Origin: Candidatus Kaiserbacteria bacterium
Lineage (GTDB): Bacteria; Patescibacteriota; Minisyncoccia; Phycocordibacterales; JABAAK01
Assembly (NCBI GenBank): GCA_014238395.1
Contig: JABABE010000088.1
Coordinates: 1 to 11,809 of the forward strand
Length of the DNA: 11,809 bases
Reading direction: 5' to 3'
In this document: positions 8,159 through 11,809 of the stretch, one piece after another
How positions within the stretch are numbered: position 1 is the stretch's first letter
How the letters are laid out: each line of letters starts with the position of its first letter
Position numbers and translations under genes: made by a program
Notes under the pieces: generated by a model
Told to the model about the DNA's origin: nothing
Databases searched by the model: none
The model's input: the letters and a program-made list of their open reading frames with translations, nothing else

Positions 8159-8716
8159 TTACAAAGACAGTGCTTTTGTTTTCTTGTCATACATTTGTGA
8201 TAAATCTGAAACAAAATCATCAACAGTTTTTTGTAAATCTTTTTTTGCCGAAGCGTGATCATCTTTAGACATTCCATCTTTTTCTAATTTTTTCATTTCA
8301 TTTATAACTTTTTCTCTATTAGGCTTCATTGTATTTTTTGCATCTTCTAGTTTTTGTTTAGCCAATTTTTTTAAACCTTCTCTGTTCTCTTCTGTCATTG
8401 GTGGGAATGTTACTCGCACACCACTACCGAAAGATGCTGCAGATAATCCTAGATCCGCGTTTACTATTGCTGTTTCAATATTTTTTGTTTGATTTACATC
8501 AAACGGAGAAACTACCAAAGAAGTTACACCTTCTCTACTGATAGTTGCTATATGTTGTATTGGTGTTTGTGTGCCAAACACGTCTACCATAACAGAATCA
8601 AGTGCTGATGGCATAGCATGCCCTTCATTTATTCCAGCATACTGTTCTGATAGATTTTTTTTAATTTGTTCCAACTTTTCATCTAAGTTAGAAAATAGTT
8701 TTTTTAGTTCTTCCAT
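8159..8716 (-). CDS. frr: Ribosome recycling factor
   Basis: RRF splits the post-termination ribosome together with EF-G. I start it at the ATG at 8716 (MEELKKLF), giving 185 residues, exactly the family length. An upstream in-frame TTG at 8737 would add seven residues overlapping the previous gene and has no support. Recognisable segments are MPSALDSVMVDVFGTQTPIQHIA in domain I/II (here split at residues 35-57), SPFDVNQTKNIETAI, the ADLGLSAASFGSGVR stretch, and the FPPMTEENREGLKKL helix start. A family comparison from memory of E. coli RRF shows divergence in helices normally rich in arginine. The RTGRA element is replaced by NEGHA, and RNVRRD by KPNREK, so the functionally important R132 equivalent seems kept while flanking arginines are not. 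The long helices and the C-terminal end are intact, so the gene is probably functional. The gap to the preceding gene is ten bases. Confidence 0.93.
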   Translation of the reverse strand: MEELKKLFSNLDEKLEQIKKNLSEQYAGINEGHAMPSALDSVMVDVFGTQTPIQHIATISREGVTSLVVSPFDVNQTKNIETAIVNADLGLSAASFGSGVRVTFPPMTEENREGLKKLAKQKLEDAKNTMKPNREKVINEMKKLEKDGMSKDDHASAKKDLQKTVDDFVSDLSQMYDKKTKALSL

Positions 8717-8726
8717 ATAATAAAAA

Positions 8727-9371
8727 CTAACACACAAACGCTATCTGTGACAAGATGTTTTTATTCATTATGCTTTTATTCAGCATTGTTCTGCTTTGGT
8801 AGATTGCATTAAAAAAGCCCTCATTGTTGTTTTCTTGTCCTGCCTTGTTCTCTATTGTTTGATGTAGATATATTTCCAATCCGTCCAAAAAGTTTCTTAT
8901 ATTGTCCCTATGTCCAAGTTCTTTTGATGTTTGGTATATTTTTTCAATATATTCTAACTTATTTGCTGAATTTAATTTAATAAAATCAATTATTTCATCA
9001 CCACTTTTGTTTACATACTTCATTTCATCGTCAACAACAGTACATCTAGATACGAGTGTATTTAGTAAAATTTCCTTTGTTGGTACACTCAAATATAAAA
9101 AAGTATTTTCAGGAACATCTTCGAAAAGCTTTAAAATTGCGTTTTGTGCATACATGTTTATCTGCTTTGTTTTTACAAATATTCTTTTAATTTCGTTATT
9201 AAAACTTTGTATGGATGTCTTTACAAGATTTCGCGAATCATCAATCAAAAAATTATCTTTTTCAAAGGTTATAGATCCATCTGGTATGGAGTAATTCTCT
9301 AAATTTTTAGATATTATTATGTACGCACTATCTTTTGGTGAATCAATAACACTTTGAATATCTGTGTTCAT
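8727..9371 (-). CDS. holB: DNA polymerase III delta'-like clamp-loader subunit, shortened
   Basis: The best-matching part is residues 73-110. MYAQNAILKLFEDVPENT, then LSVPTKEILLNTLVSRC, correspond to the delta'/gamma clamp-loader segment that normally reads ANALLKTLEEPPENT followed by a sensor region and the SRC motif. Delta' opens and loads the sliding clamp within the DnaX complex. At 214 residues the protein is well below the usual 300 or so. The Walker A loop and the four-cysteine zinc module that normally precede this segment are absent, and the Walker B DEA is replaced by VKTKQ. Delta' subunits do not need to hydrolyse ATP, so the loss is compatible with a structural role. The C-terminal 100 residues are helical and could be a short collar domain. 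AGGAG lies four bases before the ATG. The position between redox and frr genes gives no extra support. It could also be a clamp-loader-derived protein with another role. Confidence 0.68.
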   Translation of the reverse strand: MNTDIQSVIDSPKDSAYIIISKNLENYSIPDGSITFEKDNFLIDDSRNLVKTSIQSFNNEIKRIFVKTKQINMYAQNAILKLFEDVPENTFLYLSVPTKEILLNTLVSRCTVVDDEMKYVNKSGDEIIDFIKLNSANKLEYIEKIYQTSKELGHRDNIRNFLDGLEIYLHQTIENKAGQENNNEGFFNAIYQSRTMLNKSIMNKNILSQIAFVC

Positions 9372-9375
9372 TTTA

Positions 9376-9380
9376 CTCCT
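9376..9380 (-). promoter_or_regulatory. Shine-Dalgarno sequence of the delta'-like gene
   Basis: AGGAG on the minus strand is followed by TAAA and then the ATG at 9371. It is the clearest ribosome-binding site in the window and fixes this start. Most other genes here have none. The four-base spacer is slightly shorter than usual. Confidence 0.6.
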
Positions 9381-9386
9381 ATGGTT

Positions 9387-10031
9387 CTACTTTACCTCTA
9401 TATTCTCCACATGTACTGCAGGTGGGACATCTTCTTTGCAATTTAGATTTGTCTCAATCTCCACAAGTTCTTCAATTGTACTTTCACTAAATTTTTTATT
9501 TTTATCTTCAAAAGACAATGCAAATACTTCTTCCAAATTTTTATATAATTCCTCTTTATCTTCTTCAGAAATATCTTTTAGTTGGGATTCTAATTTTGAA
9601 TCAGCATAAACACCCAAAAATTCTCTTGCTGTTAAATTTTTGATATTATCTGGTAAACCACATCCAGTTATATTTGCTAACACTCGGACTGGTGTGACAC
9701 CCCTGCATACTCGTGGATCATTTTCAAATTTCCAAGTAGGATAATTCCTTATGTTTTCATCTTTACAGATTTGTGTAGTGTCTTTAGAGTCTGGTGTAGA
9801 ACATTCTATATAATTATAATTATTTTTTCTTCTTCCTAGGACTTCTTTTTGTTCCGCACAGTGTGGACACCAAAATGCTCCATAAAATTTTGAACCATTT
9901 TCTTTTATACATTGGACGATGTCTCTTTTGTTTATCTCTACTGGGTCAGTTTTTGATGTCAAGATGACTGTCGCCACACCTCCAAGTACTATTAAAATTA
10001 TTGCTATGTTGAAGAAGTATTTTTGATTCAT
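9387..10031 (-). CDS. Membrane-anchored thioredoxin-like protein (CPHC), similar to the Trx domain of VKOR fusions
   Basis: This 214-residue protein has a short N-terminus and one membrane helix at about 8-25, so the rest should be extracytoplasmic. FYGAFWCPHCAEQKEVLG at 49-66 carries the redox pair C55/C58, and the NYPTW segment has the cis-proline at P98. This wording, including the preceding C41 and the ECS at 76-78, matches the thioredoxin domain often fused to vitamin K epoxide reductase (VKOR) proteins, where it is reoxidised by VKOR and oxidises secreted proteins. Four further cysteines (C89, C109, C124, C198) make eight in all, which suggests structural or relay disulfides. The C-terminal 80 residues are acidic and probably helical, and I do not recognise them. 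No VKOR partner is in the window. The ATG follows the mreB2 stop by seven bases. Whether it acts as oxidase, reductase or isomerase is not shown. Confidence 0.82.
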   Translation of the reverse strand: MNQKYFFNIAIILIVLGGVATVILTSKTDPVEINKRDIVQCIKENGSKFYGAFWCPHCAEQKEVLGRRKNNYNYIECSTPDSKDTTQICKDENIRNYPTWKFENDPRVCRGVTPVRVLANITGCGLPDNIKNLTAREFLGVYADSKLESQLKDISEEDKEELYKNLEEVFALSFEDKNKKFSESTIEELVEIETNLNCKEDVPPAVHVENIEVK

Positions 10032-10038
10032 ACACTTA

Positions 10039-11049
10039 TTACTTAGATAATAACATATTTTTGTATCTATCTATGTGTTCTGACAAATACCCTAAACCTT
10101 CTATAACAGAATATTCAGGTTCTTCTGCGACTGATGACGGTATCCTTAAATATTTTTTGACAAACTTATCAATATTTTTCAATCTCGCTAGTCCTCCTGT
10201 CAAAACTATCCCGTTGTCTATGATGTCTGACGAAAGCTCTGGTGGGGTTTTTCTTAGAACTTCTGCTATAGCATCTATTATATTTTTTAGATAAGGGAAA
10301 ATTGGTTCGACTAACTCATTTGTGCTTACTTTGATTGTGTGCGGCAATCCTGTGGTTTTTTTGTTTCCTTTTACATTTATTGTAAATTCTTTATCTATTT
10401 TTGTGGCAGAACATATACTTTTTTTGATCTTTTCTGCTGTTTTTTTACCTATTTTTAATTTATGTTTGTCGAGTATGTGTCTTATTATCGCATCATCTAT
10501 GTCATCTCCAGATGTTTGGATTGAAACAGTCTCCACAATCCCACCTAGAGAGATCACCGCAATATCTGATATTCCAGCGCCTAAGTTTGCAATCATATGC
10601 CCTTTTAAATCATCAATAGCCAAACCTACACCAAGTGCGGCAGCAACTGTATTTGGAACTGTGTACACATCTTTTGCTCCAGCTCGACGAACGCTTTCCA
10701 CTAATGCTCTTTTTTGTGTGGAGGTTATATTTGTTGGTCTTGATACCACAACTATTGGTTTGAAAAAAAATGATTTTATGCCCATAGCTTTTGAGATAAG
10801 AAGATGAACTATAGCTTCAACAATCCTTGTGTCTGTTATCACACCGTTTTTCATTGGATAGTGTACTGTTATTTCATTTGGTGTTTTACCGTACATTTCT
10901 TTTGCCTTGTATCCTACAGCTTTCACCTTGTTTTCATTTGTTACCGCCAAAACCGTTGGTTCACGAAGCAAGATGCCTTTTCCTTGTAAATATATTGTTG
11001 TATGCTCTGTACCCAAATCTATGGCTAATATTTTGTTGAATGTTGGCAT
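10039..11049 (-). CDS. MreB-like actin paralogue with degenerate ATPase site
   Basis: This 336-residue protein is clearly in the MreB family. It has the phosphate-1 motif AIDLGTEHT at 9-17, a YPMKNGVI segment at 64-71, LTGGLARLKNID at 283-294 and KTPPELSSDII at 267-277. It differs from the canonical MreB in the same run at catalytic positions. Aligned by eye to T. maritima MreB, E131 becomes N133 (PNTVAAALG instead of EEPMAAAIG), the phosphate-2 aspartate D153 becomes N155, and T158 becomes I160 (NLGAGIS instead of DIGGGTT). GGG in the adenosine motif becomes GGL. The fold and polymer-forming regions seem complete, so nucleotide binding without normal hydrolysis is plausible (inference). It is the first gene of the long minus-strand run, behind a promoter candidate at 11068-11096. 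It is not a pseudogene by reading frame. Candidate roles are a regulator or cap of MreB filaments, or a separate scaffold. Confidence 0.88.
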   Translation of the reverse strand: MPTFNKILAIDLGTEHTTIYLQGKGILLREPTVLAVTNENKVKAVGYKAKEMYGKTPNEITVHYPMKNGVITDTRIVEAIVHLLISKAMGIKSFFFKPIVVVSRPTNITSTQKRALVESVRRAGAKDVYTVPNTVAAALGVGLAIDDLKGHMIANLGAGISDIAVISLGGIVETVSIQTSGDDIDDAIIRHILDKHKLKIGKKTAEKIKKSICSATKIDKEFTINVKGNKKTTGLPHTIKVSTNELVEPIFPYLKNIIDAIAEVLRKTPPELSSDIIDNGIVLTGGLARLKNIDKFVKKYLRIPSSVAEEPEYSVIEGLGYLSEHIDRYKNMLLSK

Positions 11050-11065
11050 TTCACTTTACTATAAC
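11036..11065 (+). promoter_or_regulatory. Possible sigma-70 promoter of the plus-strand hypothetical gene
   Basis: TTGAAT at 11036-11041 and TATAAC at 11060-11065 are 18 bases apart and match the consensus at four and five of six positions. Transcription would start near 11072, about 18 bases before the ATG at 11090. The region is AT-rich, so chance matches are easy. It overlaps the start of mreB2. Confidence 0.33.
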
Positions 11066-11067
11066 AT

Positions 11068-11096
11068 ATTATTGTGTCATATTTTTTATATGGTAA
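11068..11096 (-). promoter_or_regulatory. Possible sigma-70 promoter of the mreB2-to-mrdA run
   Basis: On the minus strand, TTACCA at 11096-11091 and AATAAT at 11073-11068 are separated by exactly 17 bases and match the consensus at four and five of six positions. Transcription would start near 11061, leaving a leader of about 12 bases before the mreB2 ATG at 11049. The -35 box overlaps the start codon of the divergent gene, so the two promoters could interfere. I saw no other promoter candidate inside the run. Confidence 0.4.
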
Positions 11097-11422
11097 GTGA
11101 ACACATACATAAATCAATATCTCGTTTTATACGAGGTGAGAAAAAAAGACCGTCATCAGAAAGAGCGTATTTTTTACAAAAAGTTTGTGACAACATTCTT
11201 GGTGATCAAAAATATTTTAAAAAAATCTTGGGAGTAACCAAGTTAATGACTATAGATGAAATCAGAGAAATATACGACACAGCATACGGCTGGAAAAAAA
11301 ATCCTCCAGCCCTTTTTTGGAAATTAATAAAAGAGAAAAACATAGCAATTAAAAAAGAGATGGAAGATGAAGTAAAGCTAGAAAAAGATCTGGAAAAAGA
11401 AAGTTTTGATAGTGAAAAATAA
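11090..11422 (+). CDS. Hypothetical protein, 110 residues, charged
   Basis: I do not recognise this protein. I start it at the ATG at 11090; the same frame stays open further upstream but would then run antisense into mreB2 with no coding character. The product is soluble and charged: a basic N-terminal part (KSISRFIRGEKKRPSSER), a middle with ILGDQKYFKKILG and MTIDEIREIYDTAYGWKKNPPA (residues 53-74, given in two parts by sense: MTIDEIREIYDTAYG then WKKNPPA), and a strongly charged, probably helical lysine/glutamate tail from about 80 on. There are no membrane helices or signal peptide and one cysteine. Two candidate promoter elements lie just upstream, and the gene is divergent from mreB2. 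It ends ten bases from the convergent glutaredoxin-like gene. The basic start and aromatic core would suit a nucleic-acid or ribosome partner, but this is only a guess from composition. Confidence 0.72.
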   Translation: MVSEHIHKSISRFIRGEKKRPSSERAYFLQKVCDNILGDQKYFKKILGVTKLMTIDEIREIYDTAYGWKKNPPALFWKLIKEKNIAIKKEMEDEVKLEKDLEKESFDSEK

Positions 11423-11432
11423 AATAGAAAAA

Positions 11433-11669
11433 TTATTCTTTGTTTTCTAATTTCTGTTGTAAGTGTTCTATAATGTCGTCACTTTCGTACATAGACACTT
11501 CCCCATCAACTAGATATGGTACCTGCCCTTTTCCGCCAAGTTTCATCAACTCTTCCTTTGTTTCTTCGTCTTCTATATTCTTATTTGTAAATTCTATATC
11601 GTGTTTACGGACAAAGTCCAAGACTTTAATACAAAATGGACATTGTGGTAATGTATATAATATAATCAT
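11433..11669 (-). CDS. Small glutaredoxin-like / NrdH-like redoxin
   Basis: The 78-residue product has the complete glutaredoxin fold in minimal form: strand MIILYTLPQ, redox motif CPFC at residues 10-13, cis-proline in GQVPYLVDG, and the C-terminal MYESDDIIEHL helix start that follows the usual substrate-binding region. It reduces disulfides in the cytoplasm. Whether the electron donor is glutathione, thioredoxin reductase or another thiol cannot be read; NrdH-type redoxins look similar. I choose the ATG at 11669. An in-frame ATG at 11678 overlaps the TATAAT box at 11677-11682, and the long upstream reading runs into the tRNA gene, so both are unlikely. With that promoter the message would begin one base before the ATG, so this is probably a leaderless gene. 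It has no Shine-Dalgarno sequence. It converges on the hypothetical gene at 11090-11422 with ten bases between. Confidence 0.86.
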   Translation of the reverse strand: MIILYTLPQCPFCIKVLDFVRKHDIEFTNKNIEDEETKEELMKLGGKGQVPYLVDGEVSMYESDDIIEHLQQKLENKE

Positions 11670-11676
11670 TAATATC

Positions 11677-11682
11677 ATTATA
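11677..11682 (-). promoter_or_regulatory. -10 box of the glutaredoxin-like gene
   Basis: A perfect TATAAT on the minus strand ends seven bases before the ATG at 11669, which places the predicted transcript start at or one base before the start codon. The region 16-18 bases upstream has no good -35 match. It helps decide the gene start. Confidence 0.5.
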
Positions 11683-11706
11683 CAATAAAAAGAATAGTGG
11701 TATGAT
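11679..11706 (+). promoter_or_regulatory. Possible promoter of the tRNA-Asn gene
   Basis: TATACA at 11679-11684 and TATGAT at 11701-11706 are 16 bases apart, matching the consensus at four and five of six positions. The start would fall near 11713, two bases before the mature tRNA end, leaving almost no 5' leader for RNase P. It overlaps the divergent glutaredoxin -10 box. Confidence 0.35.
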
Positions 11707-11714
11707 TGTAATAT

Positions 11715-11787
11715 TCTGCGGTAGCTCAGTTGGTAGAGCAATCGGCTGTTAACCGATAGGTCACAGGTTCGAGCCCTGTCCGCAGGG
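11715..11787 (+). tRNA. tRNA-Asn (anticodon GUU)
   Basis: The cloverleaf folds fully. The acceptor stem TCTGCGG at 11715-11721 pairs with CCGCAGG at 11780-11786, with a U-G first pair. The D stem is GCTC/GAGC around the AGTTGGTA loop. The anticodon stem ATCGG/CCGAT encloses CTGTTAA, putting GTT at 11748-11750. The variable region is AGGTC, and the T stem is ACAGG/CCTGT with loop TTCGAGC. The discriminator base is G, as usual for tRNA-Asn. The CCA end is not encoded (the next bases are CAG), so it must be added by the nucleotidyltransferase. No terminator hairpin follows in the remaining 22 bases. Confidence 0.97.
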
Positions 11788-11809
11788 CAGAATTTTATAA
11801 CAAAAAAAA

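Noticed and set aside
7831..8268. A 145-residue plus-strand frame across the rseP/frr junction
   Set aside because: It is antisense to the HELGH region of rseP and the end of frr, both certain genes.
8717..8737. TTG start for frr adding seven residues
   Set aside because: The ATG at 8716 gives the usual 185-residue length and avoids overlapping the preceding gene.
10322..10807. A 161-residue hydrophobic open frame on the plus strand
   Set aside because: It lies fully inside mreB2 on the opposite strand; its hydrophobicity is the complement of charged and polar actin codons.
10907..11089. Upstream extension of the small plus-strand gene
   Set aside because: The frame stays open but runs antisense through the start of mreB2. 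The conserved-looking charged protein begins at the ATG at 11090.
11670..11741. Longer N-terminus of the glutaredoxin-like protein
   Set aside because: It would run through the promoter region into the tRNA-Asn gene, and the family starts directly at the ILYTLPQCPFC strand.
1..11809. Mobile elements, CRISPR arrays, defence genes or riboswitches
   Set aside because: I found no transposase or integrase-like product, no regularly spaced repeats, and no leader long enough for a riboswitch. Intergenic space is almost absent.

Overview
The window is AT-rich (by eye about one-third G+C), densely packed and apparently chromosomal. It most resembles a small-genome bacterium of the Candidate Phyla Radiation (Patescibacteria, possibly a parcubacterial lineage). 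That placement is inference. It rests on the mostly absent Shine-Dalgarno sequences, spacers of a few bases, shortened versions of several families (MreD, DNA polymerase III delta'), a divergent ribosome recycling factor, and a vitamin K epoxide reductase-type thioredoxin domain. UGA is used as a stop at the mreD/mrdA junction, so the standard bacterial code fits.

Layout. From about 11049 down to base 1, twelve genes lie on the minus strand with gaps of at most 15 bases or short overlaps. They look like one long transcription unit. In transcription order they are: a degenerate MreB paralogue (mreB2), a membrane-anchored CPHC thioredoxin-like protein, a cut-down DNA polymerase III delta'-like protein, ribosome recycling factor (frr), a site-2 protease of the RseP family, a tripartite exporter-like set (HlyD/MacA-type adaptor, MacB/LolC-type permease, ABC ATPase), then canonical mreB, mreC, a very short mreD-like gene, and penicillin-binding protein 2 (mrdA), which runs off the left edge. 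A promoter candidate for the run sits at 11068-11096.

Right end. A plus-strand gene for an unrecognised 110-residue protein (11090-11422) diverges from mreB2. It converges on a small minus-strand glutaredoxin-like gene (11433-11669). A perfect TATAAT places the glutaredoxin transcript start at its ATG, so it is probably leaderless. A tRNA-Asn(GUU) gene (11715-11787) follows on the plus strand and diverges from the glutaredoxin gene.

How the genes fit together. MreB, MreC, MreD and PBP2 form the core of the side-wall peptidoglycan elongation machine (elongasome). The ABC ATPase, permease and adaptor would act in the same membrane, as would RseP. The thioredoxin-like protein probably handles disulfides outside the cytoplasm. 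The most notable point is the second MreB at the head of the run: both residues known to position the catalytic water in MreB, and the phosphate-2 aspartate, are replaced, while the mreB nearer the elongasome genes keeps all three.

No gene-free stretch exceeds 300 bases. I saw no insertion sequence, CRISPR array, rRNA, riboswitch or convincing hairpin terminator.
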